44,724 nt of DNA from Colwellia sp. (GCA_022969215.1 JALJPA010000010.1:1-44724); one strand, 5' to 3'. Numbered from the stretch's first letter, positions 20,378-30,570 are shown. Notes: a model not told the origin generated them from the letters alone. Translations and numbers: made by a program.

Positions 20378-22678
20378 TTATTTAAAGTGCCTATCGAAAA
20401 AGTCTATGATAGAGCTGTTTAAATGCACTTTCACTTTTTTCCCACGCATACTATGTTTGCTACCTGGGTAGGTCATTAATTCAAATAACTTACCTTGGTC
20501 TTGCAAGCTTTTAATTAATTTCGTGGTATTGGTAAACAAGACATTATCATCAGCCATGCCATGATAAACCATCAATGGGCCACTTAAGCCTGAAACATAT
20601 GGAAACACACTGCTTTGTTGATAACCGGCTGCATTCACCTTTGGATGATTTAAATAGCGCTCAGTATAATGGGTATCATAAAGCATCCAATCGGTCACTG
20701 GCGCACCACTAACACCTGCTTTGAAATAATCACCCGCTTTAAACATAGTCATTAACGCCATGTAGCCACCGTATGAATGACCAAAGACACCAATACGCTC
20801 CTTATCAACATAAGGCAGAGTATGTAAATATTTAACGCCTGATATTTGATCTGCAACTTCTACTTGACCCAGAGTCTCATAAATCGGAAATTCAAAAGCA
20901 GTGCCACGGTAGTTAGAGCCACGATTATCTAGCTGATAAACAATATAACCTTGTTGTAGCATATACTGAGTCATATCAGCACCTTGCCATGAATTAGTGA
21001 CACGTTGCGCGTGAGGACCACCATAAACTCTAACAATAACCGGGTACTTCTTACCGGGTTGCATGTTTTTCGGCTTATACAGTTTGTAAAACAAGTCTGC
21101 TTGACCATCATCTGATTTTAGCGAGCCAAATTCAGGCATAACTAAATCATCATAATAAGGAGCCACAGGGTGTGCAGCGGTTACTTTATTTTCAGCTAAC
21201 CAAGTAATATGCTCGCCATTGGCTAAGTGTAAACTGACTTGCTTAGGCGTATTAGTGTTGGAGAAACTATCAATATAACTGTCACTGGTGGCACTAAAAT
21301 TAATGCTATGAAAACCATTACGTTTACTTATACGCTGCACATGTTCAGGGGATTTACCTGTCATTGGTACCTTGTATAAATGACGTTCCAGTGGTGTATC
21401 TGCACGGCCAGTAAAGTAAAGCCAGCCGTTCTTTTCATCAACTCGGGTAAGTGAGTCAACTACCCATTCGCCCTTGGTTAATTGTGAGATTAACTCACCT
21501 TTTAGATTGTAATGGTAAAGATGTTTATAACCATCACGTTCAGAGGCCCAAATGAAGGTTTGATTATCACTTAAGAAGGTTAAATCTTTGTTCAAATTAA
21601 GCCAGTGAGTAGACGTTTCCGTGAGTAAGGTTTTTTGGCGACGTTTTTTTAAGTCGTAGGTTTTTAATGTTAAGGTTTTTTGATCACGACTTTGTAATTG
21701 GTAAGAAAGCTTTTTACTATCATTTAGCCATTTTACTCGTGGGATATAAATATCTTGATTTTTTCCCAGGTCAACAAAGCGAATTTTCTTAGCTTGGATA
21801 TCGGTAACAGCTAATTGAATATGAACATTATTGGTCCCTGTTGCAGGGTAACGTTGTTCAATTAATTCAATTTTCTCCGCGTATATTTCATTGCGAATAA
21901 CTATTTGTACTGGTGTTTCATCGACACGTAAAAAGGCAATGTGCTTCTCATTGGGTGACCACCAATAGCCAGTCATACGAGACATTTCTTCTTGAGCAAC
22001 AAATTCACTCATACCATTTTTAATGGCACCAGCACCGTCTATGGTTAGTTGACGCTCTTCACCTGAGGCAATATTTAGTACATATATATTTTGCTCACGT
22101 ATATAAGAAACGAAGTTACCTTTTGGTGAAAATTTAACATCGGTTTCAAAATCGGCCGTTTCGGTTAAACGTTTAGCCGTTTTACTCGCTAAGTGGTAGT
22201 AGTAGATATCACCATTTAGCGGGAATAATATCGCGCTACCATCTTGAGAAAATTGGTACTCCATAATGCCAACACCATAAATACGTTGGCGTTCACGGCG
22301 TGCTTTCTCTTCATCAGATAAATTCTCAGGACCACTAAACAGCGATTGAGAATCTACTAGCAGTTTATTTTCTTTACTGGCTAGGTTGTACTCCCATAAA
22401 TCGTATCGATGTAAGTCTTCCGCTTTACCTTGTAAATAGGTAACACGGGTACCATCAGGAGAGAATTTTAGTGATTTGGGGGTTTGACCATTCAGAGAAG
22501 GCGAACTATAAATGCGCTCAATGGTTAATTGTTCAGTACTTGTTGTGGCAGCAGGTGCTTGTATACTTTTATCAGCGACGCTTTTGTCCGTTGCGTTGTC
22601 ATTAGTTGCATGAACGCTTAGCGGTAAGGCTAATGAGCAAGCAAGAGCAACAAGTGCTTTTTTAACAGTAAATTTCAT
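20378..22678 (-). CDS. S9 family peptidase, dipeptidyl-peptidase IV-like
   Basis: DPP IV N-terminal propeller; catalytic GVFGHSYGGYMALM, DDNVLF and GSKHSM motifs. Confidence 0.93.
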   Translation of the reverse strand: MKFTVKKALVALACSLALPLSVHATNDNATDKSVADKSIQAPAATTSTEQLTIERIYSSPSLNGQTPKSLKFSPDGTRVTYLQGKAEDLHRYDLWEYNLASKENKLLVDSQSLFSGPENLSDEEKARRERQRIYGVGIMEYQFSQDGSAILFPLNGDIYYYHLASKTAKRLTETADFETDVKFSPKGNFVSYIREQNIYVLNIASGEERQLTIDGAGAIKNGMSEFVAQEEMSRMTGYWWSPNEKHIAFLRVDETPVQIVIRNEIYAEKIELIEQRYPATGTNNVHIQLAVTDIQAKKIRFVDLGKNQDIYIPRVKWLNDSKKLSYQLQSRDQKTLTLKTYDLKKRRQKTLLTETSTHWLNLNKDLTFLSDNQTFIWASERDGYKHLYHYNLKGELISQLTKGEWVVDSLTRVDEKNGWLYFTGRADTPLERHLYKVPMTGKSPEHVQRISKRNGFHSINFSATSDSYIDSFSNTNTPKQVSLHLANGEHITWLAENKVTAAHPVAPYYDDLVMPEFGSLKSDDGQADLFYKLYKPKNMQPGKKYPVIVRVYGGPHAQRVTNSWQGADMTQYMLQQGYIVYQLDNRGSNYRGTAFEFPIYETLGQVEVADQISGVKYLHTLPYVDKERIGVFGHSYGGYMALMTMFKAGDYFKAGVSGAPVTDWMLYDTHYTERYLNHPKVNAAGYQQSSVFPYVSGLSGPLMVYHGMADDNVLFTNTTKLIKSLQDQGKLFELMTYPGSKHSMRGKKVKVHLNSSIIDFFDRHFK

Positions 22679-22977
22679 AGCAAAGTTATCTTATTAAGTT
22701 ATCGTATTAAACTTTCTAATTAAATTATTTAATTAGAAAAGGTAAATAGGTAATAGTGAGCATTGTGTCTATGACTTCCTTGCCAACACTTTTTCCAGTA
22801 TTGATTGGTTCGTACTCGTTTTGTCAGTTCTTGTTTGCCAGCACTTTAGCAAACGTGGCTTTGTTAAACTAGCGCAGTGATGAAAAAGAGTAAGTCTAAA
22901 GGGGATTGTCGTTAAAAGTGCTGATTATGCTGGTTAAATTGCATATCAGCAGTTTGTTAGTAATTTTTATTCCGTGG

Positions 22978-24366
22978 CTATTTTATTAACTCAATCAATT
23001 CATGAATGGTTTTAACTGCGTGGATATTAGCGCCTAAACCTTCCATAGATTTATGATAATTACGATAAGGAATATATATCTCGGTGAAGCCATGCTGCGC
23101 AGCTTCTTTAACCCGAGGCACACCACTGTCTATTGGTCTAACATCACCGTTTAAACTTAGTTCGCCCATAATGCAGGTATTTCTAGGGATAACAAAATCG
23201 TTCAAGCTACTTAATAAAGCTGAAACCAAGGCAAGATCAATACAGGTTTCAGTCTCATCGATTCTTAAGCCGCCAACAATATTAAAGAAGGTATCGTGAA
23301 ATATCTTGGTTTTGGTGTGTTTACGTAATATGCCCGTTAACATCTTTATTCGGTTCATGTTTAAACCGACACAAACTCGTTGAGGAAACTCTGCCTCGGT
23401 TTCAGTGGTTAAACATTGAATTTCTAATAGTAGGTTTCGGTTACCTTTACGAATACAGGTAATAGTTGAGCCGGGCGATTCAGTGCTAGAGCCGGAGAGA
23501 AATATTTCACTGGGGTTATCAACACTGAGCATACCGCGTTCACACATTCTGAAAATTCCGACTGTGTCAATATCGCCAAAACGGTTTTTATTGGCTCTTA
23601 GGGTACGAATTTGCCCGTCATTGGTATCGATGTGCAACAGCGCATCAACTATATGTACTAGGGTTTGTGGACCAGCAATTTCATTGTTTTTATTGACGTG
23701 GGCAATAATAAACATGGTGACATTGTTTTGTTTACAGTACTGGGTTAGTGCTTGCGCGCTACTTTTTACTTGGGACGGAGAGCCTGGGCTGCCATTAGCA
23801 TTTTCAGTAACTACCGCTTGAATTGAGTCAATAACAGCAAATTTAATTTTGTTGCTGTCTAATTCATCGATGATTGACTCAACACTGGTTTCAGCCAATA
23901 GATACAAGTTATCTTCGTCGTAGTCTAGTTTTAATCGGTGTACACGGTTCTTAAACTGAGAAAGAGACTCCTCGGCGGTACAATAAAGCGAGGCGGTAGT
24001 CTTTGACATTCTAGCGACCAGATCTGACAGTAAAGTAGTTTTACCTGCGCCAGGATCGCCAGAAATAATATTTACCGAGCCGCGAGTGACACCACCGCTT
24101 AAAACACGGTCGAGCTCACCGATACCGGTTAATCTTTTTTCTGCGTCAGTGGCTTCTATTTCGTTAATTTTTTTAGAGCCACCACCGATTAAGCCGGCAT
24201 AGCCCGCTGTTTGTGCTGTACGGGTGACAGTATTTTTACTAGCCGTTTTAGATATTCTCACTTCAGCCAAGGTATTCCAAGCACCGCAACGACATTGTCC
24301 TTGCCAGCGAGTGAAGTTCATGCCGCAATCGGTACATACAAATTCGATTTTTGCTGCTTTTGCCAT
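22978..24366 (-). CDS. radA: DNA repair protein RadA
   Basis: Zn finger CTDCGMNFTRWQGQCRCGAWNT, Walker A GDPGAGKTT, KNRFG motif, Lon-like C-terminus. Confidence 0.93.
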   Translation of the reverse strand: MAKAAKIEFVCTDCGMNFTRWQGQCRCGAWNTLAEVRISKTASKNTVTRTAQTAGYAGLIGGGSKKINEIEATDAEKRLTGIGELDRVLSGGVTRGSVNIISGDPGAGKTTLLSDLVARMSKTTASLYCTAEESLSQFKNRVHRLKLDYDEDNLYLLAETSVESIIDELDSNKIKFAVIDSIQAVVTENANGSPGSPSQVKSSAQALTQYCKQNNVTMFIIAHVNKNNEIAGPQTLVHIVDALLHIDTNDGQIRTLRANKNRFGDIDTVGIFRMCERGMLSVDNPSEIFLSGSSTESPGSTITCIRKGNRNLLLEIQCLTTETEAEFPQRVCVGLNMNRIKMLTGILRKHTKTKIFHDTFFNIVGGLRIDETETCIDLALVSALLSSLNDFVIPRNTCIMGELSLNGDVRPIDSGVPRVKEAAQHGFTEIYIPYRNYHKSMEGLGANIHAVKTIHELIELIK

Positions 24367-24687
24367 CTAGATTATACCTACCTTTAAAAGATAAAATGAT
24401 TGTAATAAGGATCTGTCATTGCAGATGTATTATCTTGTTTCGATTAGCTGTGACGTTATCGAAGCAAACACAATACGATGCAACAAGTGACTTTGCGCGA
24501 CTAGCCTACTTGAGAGGCATAGAAATTGCTTGGTTTATCTTGATAAAGTCGGTTAGATTATAATGATTTTGATTTTTTTGTCTAAGCTAAAAAGAGTAAT
24601 AAAGGTTGTCAGCCAGCAATAAGGCTAAGTCTAGCGATTGAAACAGCGATTAAAGCAGCGAGTAAACGAGAAGTTAATAATAAAACT

Positions 24688-27156
24688 ATGAATAAAAATT
24701 TCAGCAAACACCATAAAATCATTGAAGATTTCCGTGGTGAAGTGAACAAGCAGAGCTTTGAAACAAGCTTCAGTGCCATAACTGTACACCTCACTAGAAA
24801 TGAAAGGTTTTTATTGAAAATGGAATTAAAGCGCTTAGCGGGCGCTTGTACACGAGCCATAGACCTACGTGGCTTGGTTGATGGTGAATGTCAGTTATTT
24901 GACTATCAAGGTCAAAGCCATTTTTTAGATGACATTGCCGTGGCCGCGTTTCAGGAAAATATTGCAATTTATGGCGGTTATACTTTTGGTGTCTATGAAT
25001 CAGTAAAAGATGCCGAAAATAGTTTTCGTAATATTTATCAAAATGAACAAGGTAATTCAACTGCAGTTGAGGGTAAAAGTCTCAACAAAAAATTATCGGG
25101 AGAAAAGCTACAATACCCCGCTAAATTACAACTTTTGGCCAATTACCCTAATCGCTCAGAAGAGCGAATGAATTTCGCTATTGCCATCACGCTGACCCTA
25201 GAAAATAAGCAACAAGTGACTACCAGCAGCATAGATTTAAGTGTCGAGGGCATTAAGTTCAAACTTATTAATGAAGCGACTCTATTTAAGGGCGAGCAAG
25301 TAACCATTACCTTTACCGGCTTAGAGCAAGACTTTCAATTTAATAAAGACAGTTTATTTTATTTTAAAGTTAAAAATACCTTACGTGACTCAGCTACGCA
25401 GATTGTTGGTTGTCAACGTATTGATATTCCTGAAGATGACGGGTTTTCACGATTTTTAACTGGTTATATTCAAGGAAATAAACGCCGATATAAAATTAAT
25501 TTAGATAATAGCTTAGCGGCGTTACAAGCGAGAAGCTTTGAGCAGTTTGCCTTAGTTAAATTAAATGAATTGGTTGTTTTTATGCACAGTGCCAATGGTC
25601 GCGCTGAGGGGCTTGCGCCTCGTTATGCGCTGACCACTAAAAATAATCAAAAGGTATATCACTATTGGCGAGATGATAAACATAATTCGACTTTGCATTA
25701 CCTCATCAATGATGAGCGACTTGCGCGTCTACAGGCTTTAGCACATAAAAATAAGAGTTTATTAGTTTTTAGTTTTATTCATCAACATAAAGGCCGTAAG
25801 TTCTTCTATACCTTAGATGAAGAGCAGCTTAAGCACGATAAGAGCTTTTTTAAGCAGTTCCTAGCCTTTTCTGCCAGTAAAAATTCTTTTGCCATTACCG
25901 AATTAAAGTATCAGCAGGTAAGTGCTGAACAAGCTTATTCACCGTTTACCTTATCTAGTGTTATGAGCAAGCAGCAAAGTTACTTAAATCCACCGTTAAC
26001 TGATGAAGTTAACGGAATTTTGGCGAATATACCTTGCTTAGTAACGGTAACCGATATCACTAGCGCTAGTGATATCGGTGAGTATCAAGCATTAGGCTAT
26101 AAAGGAGTCGACCTAGAACGGCTGAAAAGTTATGGTCATAAGTATGGCGATAAGAATAATCTAGTTGATGAAATCACGCTAAGTTATGGTCATCAACGTC
26201 AAGAAATGCGCTTTAAATATCAGACGCCTGTTGACATTGAGTGCGCTGAAGCAACTTGGTCGGGACAGTCGGCAGACTTTTCTGTATCGGGCTTAAAAGT
26301 AGACTTAGCCGAGCCAGCCGCATTGTCACAGGGTGATGTGGTTTATTTAACTTTTCCTAAATTGCAAAAAATAACCTCAGCCTTTGATCTCAAACAATTG
26401 CCTTATAAGGTGATGAGGATAAGCAAAGATAAAACCGTGGTAAACCTTCGGGTGTCGGTTAAAGAACACCAACATATCGGTCGGTCATTTTTTAAGTTAT
26501 TAATTGATAAGAATAAAAGTAAGTTGACGCCTGATGAATATGCGATGTTAACTCCTGGTTTATCTGGCGCTTTGAGGACCTTGTATGCGGTGAATATGAC
26601 GATACCAACAGTCATGGTGCAATCAAGTGGCAGTCGTTATAAGCTAGAAACCTTAGTTACCGGTCAGTACGCTAATCAAAGCCATAAAAATTTATTATCA
26701 GCCATGCTGCGATTAAGCGATCGTAATGGCTATTATAATTTGTATCCTTTGCTCGGTAATTTACATGTTAGTAGTTTACTTGAACATCAGATGAGGAAAC
26801 TGCTGGCCAGTGATGTTGCGGTCAGTGAAGTTATTTATATTGCCATCAATTCAAGTATTACTGATATTGACAAGTCGGTAACGATAAAGCAGGTAAGTGA
26901 ATTAGAGACTCTTGAGCTAAGAAAGCTTTTTATTAAAAAATCGTTAAAGCAGGGGCAGTTTTACAGCTTACAGCTAAAACTGTCACGCAGCGATGCCGCA
27001 AATATGGATCATTTAACCCCAGAGCTGACTTATATTGGCGTTTATGCGATACATAGAAGTAAGCAACTTGAGCAAGAAATGTATAGTGTCGCGGGACTGG
27101 TACAGCTAGTTGATGTCACAGAAGAAACGTTACTAAGGTATTCAATCACAGACTAG
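24688..27156 (+). CDS. Large dual-PilZ-domain cyclic-di-GMP-binding protein
   Basis: Two copies of PilZ signature: RSEERMNF...DLSVEGIKF and RQEMRFKY...DFSVSGLKV. Confidence 0.85.
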   Translation: MNKNFSKHHKIIEDFRGEVNKQSFETSFSAITVHLTRNERFLLKMELKRLAGACTRAIDLRGLVDGECQLFDYQGQSHFLDDIAVAAFQENIAIYGGYTFGVYESVKDAENSFRNIYQNEQGNSTAVEGKSLNKKLSGEKLQYPAKLQLLANYPNRSEERMNFAIAITLTLENKQQVTTSSIDLSVEGIKFKLINEATLFKGEQVTITFTGLEQDFQFNKDSLFYFKVKNTLRDSATQIVGCQRIDIPEDDGFSRFLTGYIQGNKRRYKINLDNSLAALQARSFEQFALVKLNELVVFMHSANGRAEGLAPRYALTTKNNQKVYHYWRDDKHNSTLHYLINDERLARLQALAHKNKSLLVFSFIHQHKGRKFFYTLDEEQLKHDKSFFKQFLAFSASKNSFAITELKYQQVSAEQAYSPFTLSSVMSKQQSYLNPPLTDEVNGILANIPCLVTVTDITSASDIGEYQALGYKGVDLERLKSYGHKYGDKNNLVDEITLSYGHQRQEMRFKYQTPVDIECAEATWSGQSADFSVSGLKVDLAEPAALSQGDVVYLTFPKLQKITSAFDLKQLPYKVMRISKDKTVVNLRVSVKEHQHIGRSFFKLLIDKNKSKLTPDEYAMLTPGLSGALRTLYAVNMTIPTVMVQSSGSRYKLETLVTGQYANQSHKNLLSAMLRLSDRNGYYNLYPLLGNLHVSSLLEHQMRKLLASDVAVSEVIYIAINSSITDIDKSVTIKQVSELETLELRKLFIKKSLKQGQFYSLQLKLSRSDAANMDHLTPELTYIGVYAIHRSKQLEQEMYSVAGLVQLVDVTEETLLRYSITD

Positions 27157-27179
27157 TGTTAATTCACTGTTGTTTACTT

Positions 27180-27444
27180 AGGGTTTGTTGATCTTTCGAG
27201 ATTGCTTTTACAGCAACATGTTTGATATTTAGGCAAAATAGAGCATATGAAGTGTAGCTAGCTACATGAACATAGGATAACGCAGTATAAATTTCAAATA
27301 AGTGCTGCCCTTTGGCTTCATTTAAAACGAACTTACTCCTTGTTGCTCGCTTTTTTAATAGAATAACTATGATACAAAGCTCGCGCCGCGATTAAGCCCG
27401 TTTTAAATTGAATAAATTTTAACCCTGAAAGATTAACAGACCCT
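27180..27444. mobile_element. MITE-like element with ~24-bp terminal inverted repeats (AGGGTTTGTTGATCTTTC / AGGGTCTGTTAATCTTTC)
   Basis: Left end AGGGTTTGTTGATCTTTCGAGATT; reverse complement of right end AGGGTCTGTTAATCTTTCAGGGTT (19/24 identical, all differences transitions); no ORF. Confidence 0.65.
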
Positions 27445-27450
27445 TGTGTA

Positions 27451-27496
27451 AAAGCCTAAGCACTGATACTTAATAAAAGAGCAGCGCTTGGGCTTT
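27451..27496. terminator. Putative hairpin/terminator 3' of serB
   Basis: AAAGCCTAAGC...GCGCTTGGGCTTT inverted repeat. Confidence 0.4.
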
Positions 27497-27578
27497 GTAC
27501 TTAACTATTAATTATCATCTTTTAGCCACGTACTGTTTAAGTTAATGTGCGGCTTAAACTCAGAGGCTTACTAAATGG

Positions 27579-28589
27579 TTATGCTAACCAATGTAAAAGG
27601 CAATCTAAACCCTGCACGTTAATGCTACTGTCAGCTTGTGCTAAAACAATCGGTTTAGCATGAAAAGCAACACCAAAGCTTGCCGCTGCCATCATCACCA
27701 GATCATTAGCCCCATCACCCATAGCAACCGTTTGATTGTGAGGAATACTATATTCTTTGCTCAAAATAGCGAGAGAGTTGGCTTTTACTTGTGCATCGAC
27801 AACATCACCTAATACCTTGCCGGTAAGTTTGCCATCTATAATTTCTAGGGTATTGGCAAAAGCTGCATCCAATTCTAAAGTGTCTTTTAGATGGTCAGCA
27901 AAATAAGTAAAGCCGCCAGAAGCGATGGCTATGCGCCAGTTGTGCTTTTTAAGTTCTTTAATTAATGGTTTTAACCCAGCCATAAGAGGAATATCTTTGG
28001 CTACATCGCTTAATATGCTTTCCGGCGAATTTGCTAATGTAGCTACACGTTGATGTAGGCTTTGGGCAAAGTCCAACTCACCTAACATAGCGCGCTCAGT
28101 TACTTCTGCCACTTCTTCACCAACACCGGCTAGTTTAGCTATTTCATCAATACATTCAATTTCTATGGTAGTTGAGTCCATATCCATTACTAACAGACCC
28201 GGCTCACTTAAGGTCGGTACTTGTGTTAATAAGGCTGCTTCAATCCCGTTAGCTAAAGTAAAGTCAGCTAGCACTTTACGTGCTTGCATAAAGTCGCTAC
28301 AGCTCACTTGAAAACGGCAGCTGGTTTGATTATTACGGTGATTAATAGCGGTTAATGAGGTGATTTTTAACTGAACTTGGTTTTGTAATGCCAGTAGCAG
28401 GGCTAGGGGCAGTTGTTGAAATACCACCAATTCGATCTTATCTTGCGCTGTACTAGTCTCAAGCGGACGTTCATCAAGGTTAAGAGTCTGCTCTGATAAG
28501 TCAAAAGCGACGGGTAATTGCGTACCTGCTAGGTTTTGGGCTAAATACTGTTCAAGGGACAGGGATAATACATTGGCGATAAAAGACAC
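27579..28589 (-). CDS. serB: Phosphoserine phosphatase
   Basis: HAD motif LLVMDMDSTTIEIECIDEIAKLAGVGEEVAEVTERAM, AMGDGANDLVMMAAA. Confidence 0.96.
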   Translation of the reverse strand: MSFIANVLSLSLEQYLAQNLAGTQLPVAFDLSEQTLNLDERPLETSTAQDKIELVVFQQLPLALLLALQNQVQLKITSLTAINHRNNQTSCRFQVSCSDFMQARKVLADFTLANGIEAALLTQVPTLSEPGLLVMDMDSTTIEIECIDEIAKLAGVGEEVAEVTERAMLGELDFAQSLHQRVATLANSPESILSDVAKDIPLMAGLKPLIKELKKHNWRIAIASGGFTYFADHLKDTLELDAAFANTLEIIDGKLTGKVLGDVVDAQVKANSLAILSKEYSIPHNQTVAMGDGANDLVMMAAASFGVAFHAKPIVLAQADSSINVQGLDCLLHWLA

Positions 28590-28612
28590 GTTAACTCTCT
28601 AAGGTATTGGTT

Positions 28613-28876
28613 TATATCCAAGCCACATGAAGATGCAGTTGGAATTAGAAACGCCTTTAGGTATGACATTGATTGAAGAGAATGGTTATTCCCTTATCGA
28701 AATCAATAACGTAGCATAAAGCGTTTCTAAACCAGCCCTGCAGGGGCGTCTGAGCAAACCATGTTATTTGTTGCCTTATTTTTTAATGGAATAACCATTA
28801 ATAAAACAAGGCGCCTTGATCATTATTCGCTCAGGCTACCTGAAACACGCATCTTCAAGTTGCTTGGGTATGTATA
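28613..28876. mobile_element. MITE-like dispersed repeat, copy 1 (TIR CCAAGCnACnTGAAGATGC)
   Basis: Left end TATATCCAAGCCACATGAAGATGC; reverse complement of right end TATACATACCCAAGCAACTTGAAGATGC; internal sequence matches the reverse complement of 44464-44724. Confidence 0.75.
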
Positions 28877-28954
28877 AAAATATTAAACTTCACATCAGTT
28901 AGTAATCTAACTATAGTGAGACTATTAATGCGCTAAAATAGTCACCTGTGTTTT

Positions 28955-29641
28955 ATGAAGCAAGCCGAACAGCCTTTATACCCTAAATTATCGTCGATTT
29001 ATAATAAAATCCTGCAATTAGCTAGTGCTATTTCGCTTATCATAGTGCTGATCAGTATCTTGCAGTCTACTGGGGTGAAAAATAATAACAATTTAACTGA
29101 GCATTTTAATTTTATTGCCAAGCAGCAATTACACCAAGCCATTGTCGGTGCCACTGTACTACTTGAGCAAGAGCATAAAAATAACATTGAGAAAAAAGCT
29201 TTATTACAACGTTACCTCGATGGTTTGGCAAAAGTTAACTTTGTTAAACAGGCACATTTATATGATGCCACAGGTATGTTATTAGTTGCTAGCACATCGG
29301 TTGATATAGATAAGCGCGGTAATGAAATTTCTCGTCCTAAAGCCAAAAGTATTAACGATCTTTATGGGATATCACCACACCAACGCAATTTAAGCGATAA
29401 ATTAACGCCTTTTGTTGAAGAAGTTCGCCATAGTGATACAAGCAGCTATAAACTTCATGGCTACTTACGTTTTACAATCGAGCCGTCTTATTTAACCAAT
29501 GTATTAGCGCAAGCGGATGAAGAGCAGCAGTCATTACAACGGTTAATGTTGTTAGTGGCGGGGGTTATTGGCTTTCTGCTTACTCGCGGCTTAAACCGCT
29601 TTAGCAGACGAGGTTATCGACTAGCTTCAGAGCCGAAATAG
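28955..29641 (+). CDS. AhpA/YtjB (Smp) family membrane protein, divergent from serB
   Basis: N- and C-terminal TM segments, LYDATGMLLVAS, LHGYLRFTIEP; same serB-divergent arrangement as in enterobacteria. Confidence 0.8.
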   Translation: MKQAEQPLYPKLSSIYNKILQLASAISLIIVLISILQSTGVKNNNNLTEHFNFIAKQQLHQAIVGATVLLEQEHKNNIEKKALLQRYLDGLAKVNFVKQAHLYDATGMLLVASTSVDIDKRGNEISRPKAKSINDLYGISPHQRNLSDKLTPFVEEVRHSDTSSYKLHGYLRFTIEPSYLTNVLAQADEEQQSLQRLMLLVAGVIGFLLTRGLNRFSRRGYRLASEPK

Positions 29642-29663
29642 ATGAGTTCAAAGCTATCTCTTA

Positions 29664-30533
29664 TTAAGTGAAGAATACTTGCTCGATATTACGCTCACAT
29701 TGACTGGCAATTTCCTCAGCACTCTCTGGCCTAATAGTGGTTAACAGCTCAAAAATTTTGATTAGATTAACTGGATAGTTAGCTGGAGCAGGGTGTTTTT
29801 CTTGTTCAGCCTGTGCGCTATTAGCCAGTACGTCTTTAGCCCTTACCTCAACACCCATTATCTCAGAGCTTAACGGCATCGATGGTGCATCCGTTTCTAA
29901 TACTAAAGACTCCAGCGGTAAGCGCTTAATAGTGTTGATGGTTTTTTTAGCGCGGGAATAACTGATAGTACTACCGACACCGAGCTTAAAGCCTAAATCT
30001 AGGTAGCCTTTAGCTTGTTGGTAGCTGCCTGAAAAGCCATGAATGATACCCGCCTTGTTTAGCTGGTACCTCTTCAAAAATGGCATGTTCTTGTCGTGAG
30101 ATTGTCTATGATGAACTATTACCGGTAAGTCTTGCTGCTTAGCGAGGTTAAGCTGAAAATCGAAAAAGTGTTGCTGCTTTGCTAATTCAGCCTCGGGATC
30201 ATCACTACGTTTAATAATGGCGCCATCTAAACCAATTTCACCAATGGCGATAATTTCATTTTTCGCCAGTGTTACTTTTTCAGTTAACAGTTCGAGGTGA
30301 GAACCGTTTAACCCTTGTAAAAACCACGGATGAATGCCTAAGCAGGGGTAAATCTTTATAGGTTTGTTATGATAATTTTTGGCTAGGTTTAATACTTTAT
30401 CAAAGTTATCAGGGGCTATGGCAGGAACGATAATTCGGTTAATTGCCAGTTTCGCGCATTGCTCTAGCAGGGCAGGTAGTTGTTCTTTAAAAGCGTTGTC
30501 GTCAAGGTGACAATGACTATCGGTAAATTTCAT
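29664..30533 (-). CDS. TatD family hydrolase (YjjV-like)
   Basis: FTDSHCHLDD, CLGIHPWFL, AIGEIGLDG, PVIVHHRQSH, LVLETDAPSMP metal-dependent hydrolase motifs. Confidence 0.93.
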   Translation of the reverse strand: MKFTDSHCHLDDNAFKEQLPALLEQCAKLAINRIIVPAIAPDNFDKVLNLAKNYHNKPIKIYPCLGIHPWFLQGLNGSHLELLTEKVTLAKNEIIAIGEIGLDGAIIKRSDDPEAELAKQQHFFDFQLNLAKQQDLPVIVHHRQSHDKNMPFLKRYQLNKAGIIHGFSGSYQQAKGYLDLGFKLGVGSTISYSRAKKTINTIKRLPLESLVLETDAPSMPLSSEIMGVEVRAKDVLANSAQAEQEKHPAPANYPVNLIKIFELLTTIRPESAEEIASQCERNIEQVFFT

Positions 30534-30570
30534 GCTTTTATCCCCCTTTATCCATTTACTTCTTTAGATA

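Noticed and set aside
22978-24366. RadA looks somewhat divergent from the E. coli protein (GDPGAGKTT Walker A, DIDTVGIFRMCERGM)
   Set aside because: Zn finger, Walker A, KNRFG and Lon-like regions are all present; divergence is compatible with lineage distance and cannot be judged without an alignment.
24435-24467. TTGTTTCGAT...ATCGAAGCAA hairpin between radA and the PilZ gene
   Set aside because: 10-bp stem with a mismatch and a 13-nt loop, no T-tract or repeat partner; not distinctive enough to call.
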